Assembly: GCF_900102925.1 (NCBI RefSeq)
Contig: NZ_FNKI01000002.1
Location: forward strand, 1,116,001-1,180,000
Direction: 5' to 3'
DNA from: Flagellimonas zhangzhouensis
Lineage (GTDB): Bacteria; Bacteroidota; Bacteroidia; Flavobacteriales; Flavobacteriaceae
Length of the DNA stretch: 64,000 nt
The translations under genes were made by a program, and so were the position numbers. The notes under the pieces were generated by a model, which searched no databases, was not told the DNA's origin, and saw only the letters and a program-made list of their open reading frames with translations. Shown here one piece after another: positions 34,191-41,010 of this stretch; the first letter of the stretch is position 1; each line of letters begins with the position of its first letter.

Positions 34191-34748
34191 ATGAGGGCGT
34201 TTTTTAAATTTGGATTGATTGGGTTATTTCTTTTCTTCTCAGCTTGTGCTTCTACCACTAAAACCAGTGCAACCCCTGAAGAGTTGGCTGCTTTTGAAAA
34301 AATGGTGGACAACCAACAGTTTGAAATGAATGCTACTTGGGCGCAACCCATGGCTACCCAAAGTCTGAACAGTATTGCAAATGCAGGTTTGTTGCCCCCT
34401 GGAAGTACTGCCAACCGAATTGACATCACTGGTACGGGCGGCTATCTTCGGATGTGGGATGGAAAAGTTAAAGCAGACCTTCCCTTTTTTGGGGAAAGAC
34501 GAATGGGAGGCACTTATTCTTCGGACAAAGTGGGCATCAAGTTTGATGGCGAACCAACAGACTTGACATTTGAACCTGCCAAAAAAGGGAGTGGCTATAC
34601 CGTAAAATTTAATATTAGCGAAGGAGCGGAATCCTATCAAGTCGTTGCGAATATTTACCCCAATCAGTCTGCAAGACTTATGGTTGCTAGTTCACAGCGT
34701 ACCAATATTTGGTATCAAGGCAATCTTTCCGAATATACACCCGAATAA
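34191..34748 (+). CDS. DUF4251 family lipoprotein
   Basis: 185 aa from the ATG at 34191. The first in-frame start is a GTG at 34173, but the ATG gives a neat lipoprotein signal (MRAFFKFGLIGLFLFFSAC). The mature part holds the DUF4251 pattern: EKMVDNQQFEMNATWAQPMA, GYLRMWDGKVKADLPFFGER, GIKFDGEPTDLTFEPAKKGS and VVANIYPNQSARLMVASSQR. Bacteroidota-specific family of unknown role, probably outer-membrane associated. Confidence 0.85.
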   Translation: MRAFFKFGLIGLFLFFSACASTTKTSATPEELAAFEKMVDNQQFEMNATWAQPMATQSLNSIANAGLLPPGSTANRIDITGTGGYLRMWDGKVKADLPFFGERRMGGTYSSDKVGIKFDGEPTDLTFEPAKKGSGYTVKFNISEGAESYQVVANIYPNQSARLMVASSQRTNIWYQGNLSEYTPE

Positions 34749-34840
34749 ATACGGGGGAAGAAGATGTAAAATCCTGCAGAGGTTCCATGAATTTATTATA
34801 GTTTTATAGATTCAGAAACCAAAACAACTCATCTAACAAA

Positions 34841-36028
34841 ATGAAAATTAATCCAATTTTTAAGCGGTCTCTTTTTGTGCTCGCTGTTTCGGCCTTTATC
34901 GTTTCCTGTAATGGAAAAAAGGAAAGTGCCGATAACGCAACGGCTGAAGAGACCACAGAAGTTGAAACAGATTCCTTAAGTATTCTTTTAAAACGATTGA
35001 ATCTTCCCGAAGGATTTTCTATTTCGGTCTATGCCAAAGATTTAGATGGAGCGCGTTCCATGGCCATGGGAGCAGATGGAACCCTTTTCGTAGGAACCCG
35101 TAACGAAGGGAAGGTTTATGCCGTTAAAGATACCGATGGCGATTATAAAGTGGACGAAACCTATACCATTGCAACCGATTTGGAGCAACCCAATGGTGTT
35201 GCATTTAAAGATGGGGCATTGTACGTAGCAGCGGTAAGTCGTTTGTTCAAATACAACAATATTGAAGCGCAATTGGACAATCCACAAGAACCAGAATTGA
35301 TTTACGACGATTATCCGACCGAGTTCCACCACGGCTGGAAATACATCGCTTTTGGTCCAGATGACAAATTATACGTGCCTGTGGGTGCGCCTTGTAATAT
35401 TTGTGATAGTGCTACTGTGGATAAACGCTATGCGTCCATTACCCGTATGGATCCCGATGGCAGCAATCGTGAAATTGTGGCCAACGGAGTTCGAAATACG
35501 GTTGGATTCACTTGGCATCCTGATACGAAGGAACTTTGGTTCACCGATAATGGTAGGGATATGATGGGTGACGACATTCCACCAGGGGAGTTGAACAAAT
35601 TGACCGAAGTTGGACAACATTTTGGTTATCCATTCTGTCATGGAGGCATTATTAAAGATCCAGAATTTGGTGACCAACACCCTTGTTCCGATTTTGTGCC
35701 ACCCGTACAACCTTTGGGTGCACACGTTGCAGCTTTAGGGGTGAAATTTGGACAAGGCCCAATGTTCCCAGAAGCTTATCAAGGGCATGCCTTTTTGGCC
35801 GAGCATGGTTCTTGGAACCGTTCCAAAAAAGTGGGCTATAGAATTACGATGGTGAAACTTGAAAATGGAGAGGCAGTAAGCTACGAACCGTTTATTGATG
35901 GTTGGTTGGATGAAGAAGCCCAAGAAGCATTTGGTAGACCTGTAGATCTATTGTTCTTGAAAGATGGCTCTCTATTGATTTCCGATGATTTTGGCGATGC
36001 CATTTATAGAGTGACCTATAAAGGTTAA
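34841..36028 (+). CDS. PQQ-type sugar/sorbosone dehydrogenase-like lipoprotein
   Basis: 395 aa. Lipoprotein signal ending FIVSCNGKKE. The six-bladed soluble glucose dehydrogenase fold is seen in LPEGFSISVYAKDLDGARSM, DGTLFVGTRNEGKVYAVKDT, TEFHHGWKYIAFGPDDKLYV, VRNTVGFTWHPDTKELWFTD-NGRD, GYPFCHGGIIKDPE and FLAEHGSWNRSKKVGYRI. Family members oxidise aldoses with PQQ; exported homologues often lack proof of cofactor use. No PQQ synthesis genes in the window. A strong stem-loop lies just after the stop codon. Confidence 0.84.
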   Translation: MKINPIFKRSLFVLAVSAFIVSCNGKKESADNATAEETTEVETDSLSILLKRLNLPEGFSISVYAKDLDGARSMAMGADGTLFVGTRNEGKVYAVKDTDGDYKVDETYTIATDLEQPNGVAFKDGALYVAAVSRLFKYNNIEAQLDNPQEPELIYDDYPTEFHHGWKYIAFGPDDKLYVPVGAPCNICDSATVDKRYASITRMDPDGSNREIVANGVRNTVGFTWHPDTKELWFTDNGRDMMGDDIPPGELNKLTEVGQHFGYPFCHGGIIKDPEFGDQHPCSDFVPPVQPLGAHVAALGVKFGQGPMFPEAYQGHAFLAEHGSWNRSKKVGYRITMVKLENGEAVSYEPFIDGWLDEEAQEAFGRPVDLLFLKDGSLLISDDFGDAIYRVTYKG

Positions 36029-36037
36029 GCAACAAGA

Positions 36038-36367
36038 TTATATATTTAAAAGGTACCTGGGCAATGGGATTTCCTCCATTTTCCAGGTACTTTTTTTGTT
36101 GCGGTAATCCGTAATTTCCAAAAAGAACTTTGGTCGCCCATCTTCTGTAAGGGGTAATAGGTACTCCATTACATAAAGGGAATCCTTGTTGATAAAAACG
36201 AATTCCAGTTTATTTCCACTGGCCGATTTTTCAATTACCCCATCCCTTAGTATCAAACAGGGAAGGCTAAAAATACTCTTGCTTTTGTGCCAACAGAGAT
36301 AGCGGAGTTTTCCACATTTAAGTTCATCAATCCGAATAATAAATTGATCATCTCTACAAAAAGCCAA
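36038..36367 (-). CDS. Hypothetical protein, probably truncated at its N-terminus
   Basis: 109 codons from a TTG at 36367. The open frame continues upstream for ~15 further codons (LTIYWHDSNIKAV) without an ATG until a TAA, so the true start is either non-standard or lost. The body looks protein-like (LEFVFINKDSLYVMEYLLPL, RPKFFLEITDYRNKKSTWKM). It ends inside the stem of the terminator of the convergent sugar dehydrogenase gene. Could be a gene remnant. No family recognised. Confidence 0.4.
   Translation of the reverse strand: MAFCRDDQFIIRIDELKCGKLRYLCWHKSKSIFSLPCLILRDGVIEKSASGNKLEFVFINKDSLYVMEYLLPLTEDGRPKFFLEITDYRNKKSTWKMEEIPLPRYLLNI
36053..36097 (+). terminator. Terminator of the sugar dehydrogenase gene
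   Basis: GTACCTGG (36053-36060) pairs with CCAGGTAC (36083-36090) and is followed by seven T's. It overlaps the 3' end of the minus-strand hypothetical gene. Confidence 0.85.
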
Positions 36368-36461
36368 AACAGCTTTAATATTTGAATCGTGCCAGTAGAT
36401 GGTTAAGTAGGTTTAGGTTGGTTTGGGTTTTGTTTTAACGTTGTTTTGGTTTTAATAGTAT

Positions 36462-36581
36462 TTAATAGCGGTTTCGCGTGCCCCAATGTGCGCCGTGGAG
36501 CCATCCTGCCAAATACACAATAAAGGCTACAAGGAAAGCACAAACGATCTGTAAGGTATTTATGGTTTCTAAAGTGGTCAT
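36462..36581 (-). CDS. 39-aa single-pass membrane peptide
   Basis: Minus-strand ATG at 36581 to TAA at 36464-36462 encodes MTTLETINTLQIVCAFLVAF, then IVYLAGWLHGAHWGTRNRY. One hydrophobic helix (QIVCAFLVAFIVYLAGWL) is followed by H-G-A-H-W-G-T-R-N-R-Y. It lies alone in the gap before the isochorismatase promoter and is too short for usual ORF callers. The reading looks protein-like, but conservation across species was not testable. Confidence 0.5.
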   Translation of the reverse strand: MTTLETINTLQIVCAFLVAFIVYLAGWLHGAHWGTRNRY

Positions 36582-36766
36582 TTTCTGATTTTTCACCAAG
36601 TTATTCCCTTTTGTCTATGTTTTGTTTTTCCAATTGACCAATGCCCTGTTTGGATATATGAATAGGTGGTCTGGATTGATGGATGCAAAATAAAAGTACG
36701 AATATGGCTACATTCCAGACAAGTATGGTTCTTGCCTTTAAAGGATTTCAACAGTAAAAAGAAAAT

Positions 36767-36825
36767 TGTCCATTCAGTGGCGTAGTTCATCCATTTTTTC
36801 CCACGTGGTACTGCCGCAACTTTGT
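36767..36825 (+). promoter_or_regulatory. AraC-type promoter block of the isochorismatase gene
   Basis: This 59-nt block aligns without gaps to 37705-37763 (39 of 59 identical). It has half-sites TGTCCA (36767-36772) and CATCCA (36788-36793) 21 bp apart, and ends in a -7-like element CAACTTTG (36817-36824). Direct repeats two helical turns apart suit an AraC-family activator. Confidence 0.65.
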
Positions 36826-36865
36826 TCCATCAAAAATTAAGTTTAATCAATTAAAAAAGAATACC

Positions 36866-37600
36866 ATGAAAAATTTGATGCGAACACTAACACTGTTCAT
36901 GATTACCGTAACGGGTGTATATGCCCAATTGCCAGAACCAGGTTTTATCATTGACGGATCTACCGCCATTGTGATCACCGATCCGCAAAACGATTTCCTA
37001 AGTCCTGATGGAGTGGCTTGGGGTGCCGTTGGACAAAGCGTTCAGGAAAACAACACCATCGAAAACTTGGAGACCATTTTTAAATTGGGCGAACAATACA
37101 ACATTCCCGTATTTGTTTCCCCGCACTACTACTACGAGCACGATCACGTGTGGAAATTCGAGGGGACCCTTGAAAAATTGATGCACAACATCAATATGTT
37201 CGACCGTGGGGACCAATTGAACGTAAAAGGTTTTGAAGGTTCAGGTGCCGATTGGTTGCCTCGCTACAAAAAATACATCAACAAGGATAGGGTAGTAGTG
37301 ACCAGTCCCCACAAAGTATTTGGTTCTGAGTCCAACGATTTGGCTCTACAATTAAGAAAACAAGGGGTGGACAAAGTGATATTGGCAGGAATGTCTGGTA
37401 ACCTTTGTGCCGAATCGCACATGAGGGAATTGGTAGAGAACGGTTTTGAAGTTGCCGTTGTCGGTGACGCTACCGCTTCTGCAAAATTGCCTGGATTGGA
37501 TGGCGACCAAGCTGCCCAGACCAACTATAAAATGATTTCCAGTAAAGTATTCACTACCCAAGAATTGGTGAAAGAATTGAAAATGCAACCGAAAAAATAA
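36866..37600 (+). CDS. Secreted isochorismatase-family cysteine hydrolase
   Basis: 244 aa with a signal peptide (MKNLMRTLTLFMITVTGVYA-Q). The catalytic triad is clear: D39 (AIVITDPQNDFLSPDG), K150 (SPHKVFGSES) and C181 (GMSGNLCAESHMRE). The family hydrolyses isochorismate, nicotinamide or related amides; a secreted member points to an environmental or periplasmic substrate, not known. A conserved promoter block lies 41 nt before the start and a terminator follows. It forms the first unit of the 36.7-40.9 kb set. Confidence 0.86.
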   Translation: MKNLMRTLTLFMITVTGVYAQLPEPGFIIDGSTAIVITDPQNDFLSPDGVAWGAVGQSVQENNTIENLETIFKLGEQYNIPVFVSPHYYYEHDHVWKFEGTLEKLMHNINMFDRGDQLNVKGFEGSGADWLPRYKKYINKDRVVVTSPHKVFGSESNDLALQLRKQGVDKVILAGMSGNLCAESHMRELVENGFEVAVVGDATASAKLPGLDGDQAAQTNYKMISSKVFTTQELVKELKMQPKK

Positions 37601-37636
37601 ACGTCTGTGTTTGTGATGTTGTAGTTAGTTAGGAGG

Positions 37637-37667
37637 GGTCGAACCATAGGTTCGGCCTTTCTTTTTT
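37637..37667 (+). terminator. Terminator after the isochorismatase-family gene
   Basis: GGTCGAACC-ATA-GGTTCGGCC (one G-U pair) followed by TTTCTTTTTT. Confidence 0.85.
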
Positions 37668-37704
37668 GTTGATAATCAGTAATGTATTACGCAATGGGGA
37701 AAAA

Positions 37705-37763
37705 TGTCCAAGGAGTTGCGGCATCTGTCCATTTTATCCGAACAGGTATCAACGCACCTTTGT
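37705..37763 (+). promoter_or_regulatory. AraC-type promoter block of the AhpD-like/YHS operon
   Basis: Two perfect TGTCCA direct repeats at 37705-37710 and 37726-37731, 21 bp apart, then a -7-like CACCTTTG at 37755-37762. The block aligns without gaps to 36767-36825, with the same 53-nt distance between first half-site and CTTTGT. The coding start is 46 nt further. Confidence 0.7.
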
Positions 37764-37809
37764 AATGTCAATAGTGACAAACCATTTATGAATTAAAAAA
37801 CAGAAAGTT

Positions 37810-38355
37810 ATGACACGTTTACAAGCATTAGATCCTAAAGTAGCCACTGGAAGATCAAAAGAATTGTTTGACGGTATCCAGGCTAAATTGGGCATGGTAC
37901 CCAACATGATGCGGACCATGGGGAACTCTTCAGCCGTTTTGGAGGGATATTTGAACTTGAGCGAAGCCTTGGGCAAAGGATCCTTGGGAAATAGATTGGG
38001 CGAATTATTGGCCTTGTCCGTAGCAGAGTCCAACGCCTGTAATTATTGCCTTTCCGCGCACTCCTTTATCGGCGAGAAATTGGTAGGCATCGACACCAAC
38101 ACGCTTCAAGCAGCTAGAGAGGGCATCAACTCCGACCCAAAGGTGGCCGCAGCGCTTCAGTTTGCAAAAACCTTGATCAACAAAAACGGACGCGTTTCTT
38201 CCGAAGATGTGGAAGCCGTTAAAGCCGCTGGCTATACCGATGGTGCCGTGGGAGAGATTGTGGCGCACGTAGCCTTGAACATCTTGACGAATTATTTCAA
38301 CAATACTGCCAACACCGACATTGATTTCCCAGTAGTGGAAGTGGCTACAGTCTAA
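37810..38355 (+). CDS. Carboxymuconolactone decarboxylase/AhpD-like protein
   Basis: 181 aa, no signal peptide. The CMD/AhpD domain motif E-S-N-A-C-N-Y-C-L-S-A-H (redox CxxC plus downstream His) is present at ~77-88, preceded by LGKGSLGNRLGELLALSVAE. Family members act as alkylhydroperoxidases, reducing peroxides through the CxxC pair. It is the first gene after the second conserved promoter block and is followed 28 nt later by the YHS gene, so an operon responding to oxidative or electrophile stress is plausible, by inference. Confidence 0.86.
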   Translation: MTRLQALDPKVATGRSKELFDGIQAKLGMVPNMMRTMGNSSAVLEGYLNLSEALGKGSLGNRLGELLALSVAESNACNYCLSAHSFIGEKLVGIDTNTLQAAREGINSDPKVAAALQFAKTLINKNGRVSSEDVEAVKAAGYTDGAVGEIVAHVALNILTNYFNNTANTDIDFPVVEVATV

Positions 38356-38383
38356 TCAAATAATAATCTTAAAATCAAAAGAC

Positions 38384-38851
38384 ATGAAAACAATTAAAAA
38401 ACTGGTTCTATTTGGAATTGTATTGTTTGCGGCCATCAGCGCGCAAGCGCAAACCCCACCTGTAGACGATAACGGTCTTGCCATTGGTGGGTACGATGTG
38501 GTTTCCTATTTTTCGGGAAAAGCAACACACGGAAGCAAAAGTTATGCGGTAAAGCACAACGGCGCTACCTATTATTTTGCCAACAAGGACAACCAAAGTG
38601 CCTTTAAAAAATCTCCGAACAGTTATTTACCTCAGTTTGATGGGTACTGTGCTTGGGGTGTGGGTGCCAAGGAAGCTAAATTTCCTATCAACCCAGAAAC
38701 CTATACCGTGATCGATGGTAAACTGTACCTATTCTTTAACGGACCGTTCAACGGGGAGCCTTTCAATACGTACGAAGATTGGGGACAACGCACTACGGAG
38801 CTTAAAAAGGCAGCACATGCCAACTGGCCCAAAGTTAAAAACAGCAAATAG
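38384..38851 (+). CDS. Secreted YHS-domain protein
   Basis: 155 aa. Signal peptide (KLVLFGIVLFAAISAQA-Q), then the YHS fold: GLAIGGYDVVSYFSGKATHG, YAVKHNGATYYFANKDNQSA-FKKSPNSYLPQFDGYCAWGV. YHS proteins are small metal- or substrate-binding modules found with copper and redox proteins; this one is exported. The C-terminus has GPFNGEPFNTYEDWGQR. It is co-transcribed with the AhpD-like gene and followed by a hairpin terminator. Confidence 0.85.
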   Translation: MKTIKKLVLFGIVLFAAISAQAQTPPVDDNGLAIGGYDVVSYFSGKATHGSKSYAVKHNGATYYFANKDNQSAFKKSPNSYLPQFDGYCAWGVGAKEAKFPINPETYTVIDGKLYLFFNGPFNGEPFNTYEDWGQRTTELKKAAHANWPKVKNSK

Positions 38852-38862
38852 TTTTAATTAAG

Positions 38863-38897
38863 TAAAAGGGGTGGGGTCGTAAGGTCCTGCCCTTTTT
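38863..38897 (+). terminator. Stem-loop terminator after the YHS gene
   Basis: AAAAGGG-GTGGGGTC pairs imperfectly with GTCCTGCCCTTTTT around GTAAG, with a T-tract. Partial read-through into the next gene (20 nt on) is possible. Confidence 0.65.
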
Positions 38898-38916
38898 CAA
38901 TCTAAAAAATACGAAC

Positions 38917-39333
38917 ATGGAAACAGAAATAAAATATCCCATTCCACCTTTTACGGCTGAAACCGCTCGCGACAAGGTACAATTGGCAGAAGATGCCTGG
39001 AACAGTCAAGACCCAGAAAAAGTAAGTAAAGCTTATACCATCGACACCGAATGGCGCAACCGTTCCCAGTTTGTTAACGGGCGCGAAGAAGTGGTTGCAT
39101 TTTTGACCGAGAAGTGGCAAAAAGAAAAAAATTACAAACTGAGAAAGGAACTATGGGCCTTTACCGACAATAAGATTGCGGTTCGGTTTGAATACGAATA
39201 CCAGAATGCCGAGGGAGCGTGGATTCGCGCCTATGGAAACGAGAATTGGGAGTTCAACGAGCAGGGGCTTATGCAAAAGCGTTATGCCAGCATCAACGAT
39301 CTTCCGATAGATGAATCGGAGAGAAGACTTTGA
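38917..39333 (+). CDS. DUF1348 / nuclear transport factor 2-like protein
   Basis: 138 aa. [40 protein letters not shown] and [20 protein letters not shown], then [24 protein letters not shown], are the NTF2-fold DUF1348 pattern. It is a cone-shaped small-molecule pocket protein of unknown function. No signal peptide, so it is cytoplasmic. It is 20 nt past the hairpin at 38863-38897 and upstream of a repeat-filled spacer, and it belongs by position to the AraC-linked set. Confidence 0.88.
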   Translation: METEIKYPIPPFTAETARDKVQLAEDAWNSQDPEKVSKAYTIDTEWRNRSQFVNGREEVVAFLTEKWQKEKNYKLRKELWAFTDNKIAVRFEYEYQNAEGAWIRAYGNENWEFNEQGLMQKRYASINDLPIDESERRL

Positions 39334-39339
39334 TTTTAG

Positions 39340-39575
39340 ACGTCAGATATCAGATATAAGATTTCAGACATCGGATATAAGACTTCAGACATCAGATTTC
39401 GGACATCGGATATCAGATTTAAGAAGTAGAACATCAGATTTCAGAAGTAAGATTTCAGATTTCCAATTATTGAGAACTGAACACTGACCACTGACTTCTG
39501 ACGACAGACTACTAATAACTGAATACTGATTACTGCCTACTGATAACTGATAACTGAACATTGATAATTGTTTAT
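39340..39575. repeat. Two blocks of degenerate tandem repeats before the AraC gene
   Basis: Block 1 (~39340-39460) is built from CAGATATCAGAT / CAGATTTCAGA-like units. Block 2 (~39474-39575) is built from ACTGAACACTGA / TAACTGATAACTGA-like units. Units vary in sequence and length, so this is not a CRISPR. Similar sequence blocks are known between genes in flavobacteria. It contains no gene. Confidence 0.8.
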
Positions 39576-39586
39576 TGAACATTGAT

Positions 39587-40471
39587 ATGGACATCTACAA
39601 CACCAACACGCTCATCGACGAACAAACGGGAAACCTGGCCTTTAAACTCTCCGAATTTGAGAGCAGCTGTCAGTTTTGCGACACGCACCGTTTAAATTAC
39701 TATTCCTTGATCTGGATAAAAAAGGGGAGGGGTACCGCCCAAGTGGACTTTTCGGAGTACACGTTTACGCCAAACACCCTAATTGCCGTAACGCCCTATC
39801 AACCCTTTGCGTTCACCGAGGAAGAACCGTTGGAGGGCGTGGTGTTGAATTTCCATCCCGATTTTTTCTGCATCCACAAGCACCACGAACAGGTGGCCTG
39901 CAATGGGGTGCTGTTCAACAATATTTACAGTCCGCCCATGCTCTGTGTAACCGACGACATGTGCCAAAGTTTTGAACTGGTGCTGGAGCAGATGTATGCC
40001 GAAGTGCAAAAATCGGAACTGGCGCAGTACGAGCTGTTGGTCTCTTACCTTAAAATATTCTTGATCACAGCCTCCCGTGCCAAGGCCAAGCAACAGCCCG
40101 AAGCCTTGGAGGGCACTCCTGAAGAAAAGGAGCCCTTTATCCTCCAAAAGCTCAAAAACCTGATCGAAACGCATTACAAGACCATGCACTCCGCTGGGGA
40201 GTATGCCGATCTGTTGAACATTAGCCCCAAGGCGCTGGCCAAGATGACCAAGAACCATTTTAACAAGACCATGACCAACCTGATCAGCGAACGGATCATT
40301 ATAGAGGCCAAGCGCGAGCTGTACCTTACCAACAAAACGGTAAAGGAGATTGCCTACGACCTTGGGTATGACGATGAACACTATTTTAGCCGATTTTTTA
40401 AGAACAATGCGGACATTTCGCCCAAAACCTATCGCGAAACGGTGGGCTTTGCCCGTGCCGCCATGGCCTAA
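39587..40471 (+). CDS. AraC-family transcriptional regulator
   Basis: 294 aa from the ATG at 39587; the longer reading uses a TTG at 39575 within repeat sequence. The N-terminal half (~1-180) is a cupin-type sensor domain (LIWIKKGRGTAQVDFSEYTF, TFTPNTLIAVTPYQPFAF). The C-terminal ~100 residues are the double HTH: YADLLNISPKALAKMTKNHF for the first, KEIAYDLGYDDEHYFSRFFK-NNADISPKTYRE for the second. It likely binds the TGTCCA repeats of the two conserved promoters upstream, by inference. Base composition is visibly more GC-rich than the neighbours. Confidence 0.92.
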   Translation: MDIYNTNTLIDEQTGNLAFKLSEFESSCQFCDTHRLNYYSLIWIKKGRGTAQVDFSEYTFTPNTLIAVTPYQPFAFTEEEPLEGVVLNFHPDFFCIHKHHEQVACNGVLFNNIYSPPMLCVTDDMCQSFELVLEQMYAEVQKSELAQYELLVSYLKIFLITASRAKAKQQPEALEGTPEEKEPFILQKLKNLIETHYKTMHSAGEYADLLNISPKALAKMTKNHFNKTMTNLISERIIIEAKRELYLTNKTVKEIAYDLGYDDEHYFSRFFKNNADISPKTYRETVGFARAAMA

Positions 40472-40480
40472 CCCCAACCT

Positions 40481-40858
40481 ATGAAAGCACATGTAATACG
40501 CCAAACCCTGCCCGTGCCCTTTGGGCAGTTGTACGGTGCGTTAAAGAAACGGATCGTGGATCACGACTTTTTGCTCCTGCACGAGATAGACACCCAGGCC
40601 ATTGTGGCCAAACATGGGGTGCGCATAGCGCCGTTGCGGCAATTGCTCTTTTTTCACCCGAAATATATTGCGGAGATCATGGCGAACGATCCTTTGGCCA
40701 TTAACGATATTCCCCTAAAACTGGTACTGCACCAGCTGGATGATACCACCACCCAACTGAGTTTTAAAAACCCTGTACAAAGCTTACAGGATTATGGGTT
40801 GAAGCCCGAAATGGCAGCCGAGTTGTTGAAGCGGGTGCAGGGGATACTTTCTTTTTAA
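40481..40858 (+). CDS. DUF302 domain protein
   Basis: 125 aa. DFLLLHEIDTQAIVAKHGVR, then PLRQLLFFHPKYIAEIMAND, PLAINDIPLKLVLHQLDDTT and TTQLSFKNPVQSLQDYGL fit DUF302, whose members have been linked to redox and metal responses. No signal peptide. The gene starts 9 nt after the AraC stop, so the two are co-transcribed, and it shares the GC-rich composition of the regulator. Function unknown. Confidence 0.82.
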   Translation: MKAHVIRQTLPVPFGQLYGALKKRIVDHDFLLLHEIDTQAIVAKHGVRIAPLRQLLFFHPKYIAEIMANDPLAINDIPLKLVLHQLDDTTTQLSFKNPVQSLQDYGLKPEMAAELLKRVQGILSF

Positions 40859-40894
40859 GGAGGGTTGGATTGTTGGATTTTTTGGAATGTTGGA

Positions 40895-40917
40895 GAAAGC
40901 CCTTTAGGGTTTTTTTA
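40895..40917 (+). terminator. Terminator after the AraC/DUF302 unit
   Basis: AAAGCCCT-TT-AGGGTTTT stem followed by T's, 37 nt after the stop codon. Confidence 0.7.
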
Positions 40918-41010
40918 TTTAGTTGTGGAATGTGTAATCGGTTACTTGTTAAAAATTTATATATTTAGCTCCCCACCTTTTTAAATCCAACCTATAAACC
41001 ATTAATAAAT

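Noticed and set aside
39340-39575. CRISPR array or tandem regulator sites
   Set aside because: Units are short and irregular with no unique spacers; the sequence does not match the TGTCCA half-sites.
39385-39594. 69-codon minus-strand frame (SVISSLSSEVSGQCSVLNNW)
   Set aside because: It is translation of degenerate repeats.
39779-40504. 241-codon open frame antisense to the AraC gene
   Set aside because: The AraC gene has clear domain motifs and codon use; the antisense frame is open because of its GC-rich third positions.
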